A DNA stretch of 64,000 nt from Alentia gelatinosa (taxonomy: Eukaryota; Annelida; Polychaeta; Phyllodocida; Polynoidae): NCBI GenBank assembly GCA_950022655.1, contig OX465584.1:42514723-42578722 (forward strand). Reading direction: 5' to 3'. The notes under the pieces are model-generated. The model was not told the origin of the DNA, made no database searches, and was given only the letters and a program-made list of their open reading frames with translations. A program made the position numbers and the translations under genes. Position 1 is the first letter of the stretch, and every line of letters starts with the position of its first letter. Shown one piece after another: positions 1-11,747 of the stretch.

Positions 1-49
1 TATCATGGTAAAAAGTCAGAGCTTAGCCATCATTGCACAGTAAATGATG

Positions 50-2923
50 GGACTTTAACATTTTTGCACTACGAAAAGTCAGGGCTTAGTTGTCATTGTA
101 CGGTAAAAGGTCAGACTTCTACAATTTTCCACAGTAAAAAGTCAGAGCTTAGCCATCATTGCACAGTAAAAGGTCAGACTTTAACATTTTTCCACCATGA
201 GGAGTCAGGGCTTAGCTATCATTGCACAATAAAAGGTCAGAATTCTACCCTTTTCTACAGTGAAAAGTCTTTGTACGGTAAAAGGTCAGACTTTGACACT
301 GTTCCTAAGTAAGAAGTCAGAGCTTAGCTGTCATTGCATGGTAAAAGGTCAGACTTTGACACTTTTCCAGGGTGAAAAGTCAGGGCTTAGCTGTCATTGC
401 ACAGTATAAGTTCATACTTTTGACCCTTTTCCAGGGTGAAAAGTCAGGGCTTAGCTGTCATTGCACGATAAAAGGTCAGACTTTGACACTTTTCCACAAT
501 AAAAAGTCAGGGCTTAGCTGTCATTGCACAGTAAAAGGTCAGACTTTGACACTTTTCCAGGGTGAAAAGTCAGGGCTTAGCTGTCATTGCACAGTAAAAG
601 TTCAGACTTCTGCAATTTTCCACAGTGAAAAGTCAGGGCTTAGCTGTCATTGCACCGTAAAAGTTCAGACTTCTAAACTTTATCATGGTAAAAAGTCAGA
701 GCTTAGCCATCGTTGCACAGTAAATGATGGGACTTTAACTTTTATCCAGGGTGAAAAGTCAGGGCTTAGCTGTCATTGCACCGTAAAAGTTAAGACTTCT
801 AAACTTTATCATGGTAAAAAGTCAGAGCTTAGCCATCATTGCACAGTAAATGTAAGACTTTAACATTTCCAGGGTGAAAAGTCAGGGCTTAGCTGTCATT
901 GCACAGTAAAAGTTCAGACTTCTAAACTTTATCATGGTAAAAAGTCAGAGCTTAGCAATTATTGCACAGTAAAAGGTCAGACTTTAACATTTTTCCATCA
1001 TGAAGAGTCAGGGCTTAGCTGTCATTGCACAGTAAAAGTCAGAATTCTACATTTTTCCAAAGTGAAAAGTCAGAGCTTAGCCATCATTGGACATAAAAGG
1101 TCAGACTTTAACATTTTTGCACTACGAAAAGTCAGGGCATCGTTGTCTTTGTATGGTAAAACGTCAGACTTAATATTTTTCCAGGGTGAAAAGTCAGAGC
1201 TTAGCTGTCATTGCACAGTAAAAGTTCAGACTTCTACACTTTTCCATAGAAACAAGTCAGAGCTTAGCCATCATTGCACAGTAAATGATGGGACTTTAAC
1301 ATTTTTCCAGGGTTAAAAGTCAGGGCTTAGCTGTCATTGCACAGTAAAAGTTCAGACTTCTAAACTTTATCACGGTAAAAGGTCAGAGCTTAGCCATCAT
1401 TGTACAGTAAATGATGGGACTTAAACATTTTTCCAGGGTGAAAAGTCAGGGCTAAACTGTCATTGCACCGTAAAAGTTCAGACTTTAACATTTTTGCACT
1501 ACGAAAAGTCAGGGCTTAGTTGTCATTGTACGGTAAAAGGTCAGACTTCTACAATTTTCCACAGTAAAAAGTCAGAGCTTAGCCATCATTGCACAGTAAA
1601 AGGTCAGACTTTAACATTTTTCCACCATGAGGAGTCAGGGCTTAGCTATCATTGCACAATAAAAGGTCAGAATTCTACCCTTTTCTACAGTGAAAAGTCT
1701 TTGTACGGTAAAAGGTCAGACTTTGACACTGTTCCTAAGTAAGAAGTCAGAGCTTAGCTGTCATTGCATGGTAAAAGGTCAGACTTTGACACTTTTCCAG
1801 GGTTAAAGTCGGGGCTTAGCTGTCATTGCACAGTATAAGTTCATACTTTTGACACTTTTCCAGGGTGAAAAGTCAGGGCTTAGCTGTCATTGCACGGTAA
1901 AAGGTCAGACTTTGACACTTTTCCACAATAAAAGGTCAGGGCTTAGCTGTCATTGCACAGTAAAAGGTCAGACTTTGACACTTTTCCAGGGTGAAAAGTT
2001 TGGGCTTAGCTGTCATTGCATAGTAAAAGTTCAGATTTCTGCAATTTTCCACAGTGAAAAGTCAGGGCTTAGCTGTCATTGCACCGTAAAAGTTCAGACT
2101 TCTAAACTTTATCATGGTAAAAAGTCAGAGCTTAGCCATCGTTGCACAGTAAATGATGGGACTTTAACTTTTATCCAGGGTGAAAAGTCAGGGCTTAGCT
2201 GTCATTGCACCGTAAAAGTTCAGACTTCTAAACTTTATCATGGTAAAAAGTCAGAGCTTAGCCATCATTGCACAGTAAATGTAACACTTTAACATTTCCA
2301 GGGTGAAAAGTCATGGCTGAGCTGTCATTGCACAGTAAAAATTCAGACTTCTAAACTTTATCATGGTAAAAAGTCAGAGCTTAGCAATTATTGCACAGTA
2401 AAAAGTCAGATTTTAACATTTTTCCATCATGAAGAGTCAGGGCTTAGCTGTCATTGCACAGTAAAAGTCAGAATTCTACATTTTTCCAAAGTGAAAAGTC
2501 AGATGGTAAACGGTCAGACTTTAACATCTTTACACTACGAAAAGTCAGGGCTTCGTTGTCTTTGTATGGTAAAACATCAGACTTAATATTTTTCCAGGGT
2601 GAAAAGTCAGGGCTTAGCTGTCATTGCACAGTAAAAGTTCAGACTTCTACACTTTTCCATAGTAACAAGTCAGAGCTTAGCCATCATTGCACAGTAAATG
2701 ATGGGACTTTAACATTTTTCCAGGGTGAAAAGTCAGGGCTTAGCTGTCATTGCACAGTAAAAATTCAGACTTATAAACTTTACCATAGTGGAAAGTCAGA
2801 GCTTAGCTGTCATTGCACAGTAGAAGGTCAGACTTTAACATTTTTGCACTACGAAAAGTCAGGGCTTGGTTGTCTTTGTACGGTAAAAGGTCAGACTTTG
2901 ACACTTTTCCTTGGTAAGAAGTC
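50..2923 (+). repeat. 1.43-kb tandem segmental duplication inside the satellite
   Basis: The block that starts at about 50 recurs at about 1480 with the same order of unit subtypes. The 82-codon open stretches at 64-312 and 1494-1742 translate identically, and the matching point at 431 recurs at 1860. The copies then differ by small indels (for example near 1075-1110 against 2497-2515) and scattered substitutions. This is an unequal-crossover or replication-slippage duplication of about 22-23 satellite units, young relative to the spread among single units. Confidence 0.9.
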
Positions 2924-5900
2924 AAAGCTTAGCTGTCATTGCATGGTATAAGGTCATGCTTTGACACTTTTCCAGGGTGAAAAGTCAGGGCTTAGCTGTC
3001 ATTGCACGGTATAAGTTCAGACTTTGACACTTTTCCTGGGTGAAAAGTCAGGGCTAAGCTGTCATTGCACCGTAAAAGTTCAGACTTCTAAGCTTTACCA
3101 AAGTGGAAAAGTCTACAATTTTCATTGCACAGTAAAAGGTCAGACTTTAACATTTTTGCACTACGAAAAGTCAGGGCTTAGTTGTCATTGTACGGTTAAA
3201 GGTCAGACTTCTACAATTTTCCACAGTAAAGAGTCAGAGCTTAGCCATCATTGCACAATAAAAGGTCAGTCTTAAACATTTTTCCACCATGAGGAGTCAG
3301 GGCTTAGCTGTCATCGCACAGTAAAAGGTCAGAATTCTACCCTTTCCTACAGTGAAAAGTCAGAGCTTAGGCGTTATTGAACGGTAAAAGGTAAGACTTT
3401 AACATTTTTGCATTACGAAAAGGAAGGGCTTAGTTGTCTTTGTACGGGAAAAGGTCAGACTTTGACACTTTCCTAGGTAAGAAGTCAGAGCTTAGCTGTC
3501 ATTGCATGGTAAAAGGTCAGACTTTGACACTTTTCCAGGGTGAAAAGTCAGGGCTTAGCTGTCATTGCACAGTATAAGATCAGACTTTGACACTTTTCCA
3601 GGGTGAAAAGTCAGGGCTTAGCTGTCATTGCACAGTAAAAGGTCAGACTTTGACACTTTTCCAGGGTGAAAAGTCAGGGCTTAGCTGTCATTGCACAGTA
3701 AAAGTTCAGACTTCTGCAATTTTACACAGTGAAAAGTCAGGGCTTAGCTGTCATTGTATAGTAAAAGTTCAGACTTCTAAACTTTATCATGGTAAAAAGT
3801 CCGAGCTTAGCCATCATTGCACAGGAAATGATGGGTCTTTAACATTTTTTCAGGGTGAAAAGTCAGGGCTTAGCTGTCATTGCACAGTAAAAGTTCAGAC
3901 TTCTAAACTTTATCATGGTAAAAAGTCAGAGCTTAGCCATTATTGCACAGTAAAAGGTTAGACTTTAACATTTTTCCATCATGAAGAGTCAGGGCTTAGC
4001 TGTCATTGCATAGTAAAAGTCAGAATTCTACATTTTTCCACAGTGAAAAGTCAGAGCTTAGTTGTCATTGTACGGTAAAAGGTCAGACTTTAACATTTTT
4101 ACACTATGAAAAGTCAGAGCTTAGTTGTCTTTGTACGGTAAAACGTCAGACTTAACATTTTTCCAGGGTGAAAAGTCAGGGCTTAGCTGTCATTGCACAG
4201 TAAAAGTTTAGACTTCTAAACTTTATCACTGTAAAAAGTCAGAGCTTAGCCATCATTGCACAGTAATTGACGGGACTTTAACATTTTTCCAGGGTGAAAA
4301 GTCAGGGCTTAGCTGTCATTGCATAGTAAAAATTCAGACTTCTAAACTTTACCATAGTGGAAAGTCAGAGCTTAGCCGTCATTGCACTGTAAAAGGTCAG
4401 ACTTTAACATTTTTGCACTACGAAAAGTCAGGGCTTAGTTGTCGTTGTACGTTAAAAGGTCAGACTTCTACAATTTTCCACAGTAAAATGTCAGAGTTTA
4501 GCCATCATTGCACAGTAAAAGGTCAGAATTCTACACTTTTCCACAGTGAAAAGTCAGAGCTTAGCTGTTATTGCACAGTAAAAGGTCAAACTTTAACATT
4601 TTTGCACTACGAAAAGTCAGGGCTTAGTTGTCTTTGTACGGTAAAAGGTCAGACTTTGGTACTTTTCATAGGTACGAAGTCAGAGCTTAGCTGTCATTGC
4701 ATGGTAAAAGGTCAGACTTTGACACTTTTCCAGGGTGAAAAGTCAGGGCTTAGCTGTTATTGCACGGTATAACGTCAGACTTTGACACTTTTCCAGGGTG
4801 AAGAATCAGGGCTTAGCTGTCATTGCACAGTAAAAGTTCAGACTTCTGCAATTTTCCACAGTAAAAGGTCAGACTTTAACATTTTTCCATCACGAAGAGT
4901 CAGGGCTTAGCTGTCATTGCACAGTAAAAGTCAGAATTCTACACTTTTCCACAGAAAAAAGTCAGACCTTAGCCATCATTGGCTAAGGTCTGGCATTTTC
5001 ATACTACGAAATGTCAGGGCTTTGTTGTCTTTGTATGGTAAAACGTCAGACTTTGACACTTTTCCTAGGTAAGAAGTCAGAGATTAGCTGTCATTGCATG
5101 GTAAAAGGTCAGACTTTGACACTTTTGCAGGGTGAAAAGTCAGGGTTTTTAGATGCCATTGCACTGTATAAGGTCAGACTTTGACACTTTTCCAGGGTGA
5201 AAAGTCAGGGCTTAGCTGTCATTGCACAGTAAAAGGTCAGACTTTGACACTTTTCCAGGGTGAAGAGTCAGTGCTTAGCTGTCATTGCACAGTAAAAGAT
5301 AAGACTTTAAGATTTTTCCATAGTAAAAAGTCAGAGCTTAGCTGTCATTGCAACGTAAAAGTTCAGACTTCTAAACTTTTTCAAGGTAAGGAGTAAGAGC
5401 TTAGCCATCATTGCACAGTAAATGATGGGACTTTAATATTTTTTCAGGTTGAAAAGTCAGGGCTTAGCTGTCATTGCACAGTAAAAGTTTAGACTTCTAA
5501 ACTTTATCACTGTAAAAAGTCAGAGCTTAGCCATCACTGCACAGTAAATGATGGGACTTTAACATTTTTCCAGGGTGAAAAGTCAGGGTTTAGCTGTCAT
5601 TGCACGGTAAAAGCTCAGACTTCTAAACTTTACCATAGTGGAAAGTCAGAGCTTAGCCGTCATTGCACGGTAAAAGGTCAGACTTTAACATTTTTGCACT
5701 ACAAAAAGTCAGGGCTTAGTTGTCATTGTATGGTAAAAGGTCAGACTTCTACAATTTTCCACAGTAAAATGTCAGAGCTTAGCCATCATTGCACAGTAAA
5801 AGGTCAGACTTTAACATTTTTCCACCATGAGGAGTCAGGGCTAAGCTGTCATTGCAAAGTAAAACGTCAGAATTCTACACTTTTCCACAGTGAAAAGTCA

Positions 5901-7364
5901 GAGCTTAGCTGTTATTGCACAGTAAAAGGTAAGACTTTAACATTTTTGCACTATGAAAAGTCAGGGCTTTGTTGTGTTTGTACGGTAAAAGGTCAGACTT
6001 TGACACTTTTCCAGGGTGAAAAGTCAGGGCTTAGCTGTCATTGCACGGTATAAGGTCAGACTTTGACACTTTTCCAGGGTGAAATGTTAGAGCTTAGCTG
6101 TCAATGCACAGTAAAAGTTCAGACTTCTAAACTTTATCACGGTAAAAAGTCAGAGCTTAGCCATCATTGCACAGTAAATGATGGGACTTTAACATTTTTC
6201 CAGGGTGAAAAGTCAGGGCTTAGCTGTCATTGCACAGTAAAATTCAGACTTCTACACTTTTCCACAGTAAAAAGTCAGAGCTTAGCCATCATTGCACAGT
6301 AAATGATGAGACTTTAACATTTTTTCAGGGTGAAAAGTCAGGGCTGAGCTGTCATTGCACAGTAAAAGTTCAGAATTCTAAACTTTATCATGGTAAAAAG
6401 TCAAAGCTTAGCCATTATTGCACAGTAAAAGGTCAGACTTTAACATTTTTCCATCATGAAGAGTCAGGGCTTAGCTGTCATTGCACAGTAAAAGTCAGAA
6501 TTCTACATTTTTCCACAGTGAAAAGTCAGTGCTTCGTTGTCTTTGTACGGTAAAATGTCAGACTTAACATTTTTCCAGGGTGAAAAGTCAGGGCTTAGCT
6601 GTCATTGCACAATAAAAGTTCAGACTTCTACACTTTTCCATAGTAAAAAGTCAGAGCTTAGCCATCATTGCACAGTAAATGATGGGACTTTAACATTTCT
6701 CCAGGGTGAAAAGTCAGGGCTTAGCTGCCATTGCACGATATAAGGTCAGACATTGACACTTTTCCAGGGTGAAAAGTCAGGGCTTAGCTGTCATTGCACA
6801 GTAAAAGGTCAGACTTTGACACTTTTCCGCAGTAAAAAGTCAGGGCTTAGCTGTCATTGCACAGTAAAAGGTCAGACTTTGACAATTTTCCAGGGTGAAA
6901 AGTCAGGGCTTAGCCATCATTGCACAGTAAATGATTGGACTTTAACATTTTTCCAGGGTGAAAAGTCAGGTCTTAGCTGTCATTGCACAGTAAAAGTTCA
7001 GACTTCTACAATTTTACACAATTAAAAGTCAGAGCTTAGCCATTATTGCACAGTAAAAGGTCAGACTTTAACATTTTTCCACCATGAAGAGTCAGGGCTT
7101 AGCAGTCATTGCACAGTAAAAGTCAGAATTCTACACTTTTCCACAGTGTAAAGTCAGACCTTAGCCGTCATTGGACGGTAAAAGGTTAGACTTTGACACT
7201 TTTCCACAGTAAAAAGTCAGGGCTTAGCTGTCATTGCACAGTAAAAGGTCAGACTTTAACATTTTTGCACTACGAAAAGTCAGGGCTTCGTTGTCTTTGT
7301 ACGGTAAAATGTCAGACTTTGACACTTTTTCTAGGTAAGAAGTCAGAGCTTAGCTGTCATTGCA

Positions 7365-9760
7365 TGGTAAAAGGTTAGACTTTGACACTTTTCCACAGTA
7401 AAAAGTCAGGGCTTAGCTGTCATTGCACAGTAAAAGGTCAGACTTTGACACTTTTCCAGGGTGAAAAGTCAGGGATTAGCTGTCATTGCACAGTAAAAGT
7501 TCAGACTTCTATACTTTTCCACAGAAAAAAGTCAGAGCTTAGCTGTCATTTTACGGTAAAAGTTGAGACTTCTAAACTTTATCATGGTAAAGAGTCAGAG
7601 CTTAGCTTTTATTGCACAGTAAATGATGGGACTTTAACATTTTTCCAGTGTGAAAAGTCAGGGCTTACCTGTCATTGCACAGTAAAAGTTCAGACTTCTA
7701 CACTTTTCCACAGTAAAAAGTCAGAGCTTAGCTATATTGCACAGTTACAGGTCAGACTTTAACATTTTTCCGCCACGAAGAGTCAGGGCTTAGCTGTCAT
7801 TGCACAGTAAAAGTCAGAATTCTACACTTTTCCACAGTGAAAAGTCAGAGCTTAGCCGTCATTGCAAGGTAAAAGGTAAGACTTTAATATTTTTGCACTA
7901 CGAAAAGGAAGGGCTTAGTTGTCTTTGTACGGTAAAAGGTCAGACTTTGACACTTTTCATAGGTAAGAAGTCAGAGCTTAGCTGTCATTGCACAGTATAA
8001 GGTCAGACTTTGACACTTTTCCAGGGTGAAAAGTCAGGGCTTAGCTGTCATTGCATGGTAAAAGGTCAGACTTTGACACTTTTCCGCAGTTAAAAGTCAG
8101 GGCTTAGCTGTCATTGCACAGTAAAATGTCAGACTTTGACACTTTTCCAGGGTGAAAAGTCAGGGCTTAGCTGTCATTGTACAGTAAAAATTCAGACTTC
8201 TAAACTTTATCATGGTAAAAAGTCAGAGCTTAGCCATCATTGCACAGTAAATGATGGGCCTTGTACATTTTTTCAGGGTGAAAAGTCAGGGCTTAGCTGT
8301 CATTGCACAGTAAAAGTTCAGACTTCTGCAATTTTCCACAGTGAAAAGTCAGGGCTTAGCTGTCATTGTACAATTAAAGTTCAGACTTCTAAATTTTACC
8401 ATGGTAAAAAGTCAGAGCTTAGCCATCATTGCACAGTAAATGATGGGCCTTTAACATTTTTTCAGGGTGAAAAGTCAGGTCTTAGCTGTCATTGCACAGT
8501 AAAAGTTGAGACTTCTAAACTTTATCATGGTAAAAAGTCAGAGCTTAGCCATTATTACACAGTAAATGATGGGACTTTAACATTTCTCCAGGGTGAAAAG
8601 TCAGGGCTTAGCTGTCATTGCACGATATAAGGTCAGACTTTGACACTTTTCCAGGGTGAAAAGTCAGGGCTTAGCTGTCATTGCACAGTAAAAGGTCAAA
8701 CTTTGACACTTTTCCCCAGTAAAAAGTCAGGGCTTCGTTGTCTTTGTACGGTAAAATGTCAGACTTAACATTTTTCCGGGGTGAAAAGTCAGAGCTTAGC
8801 CATTATTGCACAGTAAAAGGTCAGACTTTAACATTTTTCCACCATGAAGAGTCAGAGCTTAGCTGTCATTGCATGGTAAAAGGTCAGACTTTGACACTTT
8901 TCCACAGTAAAAAGTCAGGGCTTAGCTGTCATTGTACAGTAAAAGGTCAGACTTTGACACTTTTCCAGGGTGAAGAGTTAGGGATTAGCTGTCATTGCAC
9001 AGTAAAAGTTCAGACTTCTATACTTTTCCACAGAAAAAAGTCAGAGCTTAGCTGTCATTGTACAGTAAAAGTTAAGACTTCTAAACTTTATCATGGTAAA
9101 AAGTCAGAGCTTAGCTTTTATTGCACAGTAAATGATGGGACTTTAACATTTTTCAAATGTGAAAAGTCAGGGCTTAGCTGTCATTGCACGGTAAAAGGTC
9201 AGACTTTGACACTTTTCCAGGGTGAAGAATCAGGGCTTAGCTGTCATTGCACAATAAAAGATAAGACTTTTATATTTTTCCATAGTAAAAAGTCAGAGCT
9301 TACCTGTCATTGCACAGTAAAAGTTCAGACTTCTAAACTTTATCATGGTAAAAAGTCAGAGCTTAGCCATCATTGCACAGTAAATAATGGGACTTTAACA
9401 TTTTTCCAGGTTGAAAAGTCAGGGCTTAGCTGTCATTGCACAGTAAAAGTTCAGACTTCTACACTTTTCCACAGTAAAAAGTCAGAGCTAAGCTATATTG
9501 CACAGTAAAAGGTCAGACTTTTACATTTTTCCGCCACGAAGAGTCAGGGCTTAGCTGTCATTGTACAGTAAAAGTCAGAATTCTACACTTTTCCACAGTG
9601 AAAATTCAGAGCTTAGGCGTCATTGCAAGGTAAAAGGTCAGACTTTAACATTTTTGCACTACGAAATGATAGGGCTTAGTTGTCTTTGTACGGTAAAACG
9701 TCAGACTTTGACACTTTTCCTAGGTAAGAAGTCAGAGCTTAGCTGTCATTGCATGGTAAA
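7365..9760 (+). repeat. Second higher-order duplication, about 1.5 kb apart
   Basis: The run of unit subtypes at about 7365-8000 recurs at about 8876-9760. Corresponding points are 7382 and 8891 (offset 1509), then 7800 and 9561 (offset 1761). The offset changes by 252 bp, exactly four 63-bp units, and the extra units lie in the right-hand copy. Whole-unit gain or loss of this kind is what unequal exchange in a satellite predicts. Confidence 0.75.
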
Positions 9761-10820
9761 AGGTCAGACTTTGACACTTTTCCAGGGTGAAAAAACAGGG
9801 CTTAGCTGTCATTGCACTGTATAAGGTCAGACTTTGACACTTTTCCAGGGTGAAAAGTCAGGGCTTAGCTGTCATTGCACAGTAAAATGTCAGACTTTGA
9901 CACTTTTTCAGGGTGAAGAGTCAGTGCCTAACTGTCATTGCACAGTAAAAAATAAGACTTTTAGATTTTTCCATAGTAAAAAGTCGGAGCTTAGCTGTCA
10001 TTGCACAGTAAAAGTTGAGACTTCTAAACTTTATCACGGTAAAAAGTCAGAGCTTAGCCATCATTGCACAGTAAATGATGGGATTTTAACATTTTTTCAG
10101 AGTGAAAAGTCAGGGCTTAGCTGTCATTGCACAGTAAATGATGAGACTTCTACACTTTTCCACAGTAAAAAGTCAGAGCTTAGCCATCATTGCACAGTAA
10201 AAGGTCAGTCTTTAACACTTTTCCACAATGAAGAGTCAGGTCTTAGCTGTCATTGCACAGTTATAGATAAGACCTTTAGATTTTTCCATAGTAAAAAGTC
10301 AGAGCTTAGCTGTCATTGCACAGTAAAAGTTCAGACTTCTAAACTTTATCACGGTAAAAAGTCAGAGCTTAGCCATCATTGCACAGTAAATGATGAGACT
10401 TTAACATTTTTCCAGGGTGAAAAGTCAGGGCTTAGCTGTCATTGCACAGTAAAATTCAGACTTCTACACTTTTCCACAGTAAAAAGTCAGAGCTTAGCCA
10501 TCATTGCACAGTAAATGATGAGACTCTAACAATTTTCCAGGGTGAAAAGTCAGGGCTTAGCTGTCATTGCACAGTAAAAGTTCAGACTTCTAAACTTTAC
10601 CACAGTGGAAAGTCAAGAGCTTAGCCGTCATTGCAAGGTAAAAGGTCAGGGCTTAGTTGTCATTGTACGGTAAAAAGTCAGACTTCGACACTTTTCCTAG
10701 GTAAGAAGTCAGAGCTCAGCTGCCATTGCACTGTAAAAGTTCAGACTTTGACACTTTTCCAGGTTGAAGAGTCAGGGCTTAGCTGTCATTGCATGGCAAA
10801 AGGTCAGACTTTGATTTCTA

Positions 10821-11555
10821 GCAATGTTTGGGCTACAGACAATTAGGATGGACGGAAACAAATAGGACGAGGAGCTGTTCTAATGAATATAGGATTTTTA
10901 GATTTTGAAACATGCAATACAACAAAGTGCTTTATGCGGGTAAAATAATCTGCGAACAATATCCAAAAAGTTACGTGGTTAGGATAGAAAAAATACTTCA
11001 TGAGCCAATGCTACGTTGGTAACGCCGACGACCAGAGGGCCTGTTATGACGTACAGGGGATTGATTTACTCGTTAACATTTTCAAGATAATTCGTCTGAA
11101 ATTAATGAAACATTCCATAAACGATCGGTGGCGAAACAACAAAGCTGTTGTCATTAATGCACAATCCCTATGGGATTTGCCGTGACGGATGACGTCATAG
11201 GCTCACTCTCCAGGCGTAGCCGATAAGGTGACTTTCAGTCTGTCAACCTCAACGTATCTCGGTGAGTCATCTTGTTGTTATACGCCCTCCAGAGGTTACT
11301 TGTCTCCCCATTATCGCCCAGGGTAAATACAAGTTCCGTTCGCGACTGACTGGGCAGACCACGACCACATTGACTATAGTTTTCCTATTTATATTTGGAG
11401 AACCTAAATATGATTTCGGATAAATATGTAGAAATAGCTGAAATTTCGATTTCTCACATCAGATTTCTAATTTGAATATTTATAAAAAACCGTTAAACTG
11501 GATAATTGTGGGTTACGGTTCAAGGGTCTATCACCATATAATGTTGGCAACCAGC
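10821..11555. other. Intergenic stretch after the satellite
   Basis: Unique-looking AT-rich DNA with one 61-codon ORF (11000-11185) that matches nothing I recognise. I see no repeat, RNA gene or convincing splice-bounded exon. Confidence 0.5.
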
Positions 11556-11747
11556 GAAGGTGCAAAATCGTAGACATGACATGCCAATCCACTACGTATT
11601 GTATGGGGTTTTATCGGTGTCTAATCGCAGAAACGTGGCCAACTGCCCCAATATTAGGTAACCTTCCGACGCGATTTTGGTTTTTTATCGGGAGGTGCAT
11701 CGTAGACCATATCGGAGCCATATCGTAGCAGGTGGACGCTGGGCCTA
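11556..11747 (+). mobile_element. 5'-truncated MITE, sister of the copy at 62.06-62.34 kb
   Basis: This segment matches 62143-62336 in the same orientation at roughly 85 percent by eye, from GAAGGTGCAAAATCGTAGAC to the terminal GGTGGACGCTGGGCC. Many differences are C/T or G/A changes at CpG sites. The inverted terminal repeat seen at the left end of the 62-kb copy is absent here, so this copy has lost its left end. Its right end reads GGACGCTGGGCCTAA, the reverse complement of the left terminus of the other copy (TTAGGCCTGGCGTCC). Confidence 0.8.

Larger units (their letters stand above)
1..10820 (+). repeat. 63-bp tandem satellite, about 170 units, open at the left edge
   Basis: The whole stretch is built from a unit of about 63 bp containing GTCAGGGCTTAGCTGTCATT, then GCACAGTAAAAGGTCAGACT and a variable TTGACACTTTTCCAGGGTGA-type segment. 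Neighbouring units differ in recurring ways, so several subtypes exist. In plus-strand translation these read FQGEKSGLSCHCTV, LYHGKKSELSHHCTVNDG, LHYEKSGLSCLCTV, FHHEESGLSCHCTV and FHSKKSELSHHCTV. Subtypes often alternate as 126-bp dimers. Because 63 is a multiple of 3, one plus-strand frame stays open for long runs, the longest being 256 codons at 8738-9508. Scattered one- and two-base indels and stops move the frame many times, so the array is not one gene. The right edge dissolves into unique sequence at about 10820. I recognise no known satellite or protein family. Confidence 0.95.

Noticed and set aside
1..10820. A large repetitive protein gene or a CRISPR array
   Set aside because: The frame changes many times through one- and two-base indels and stops, so there is no single CDS. 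Units are contiguous, without unique spacers, in a eukaryotic context, so it is not CRISPR.
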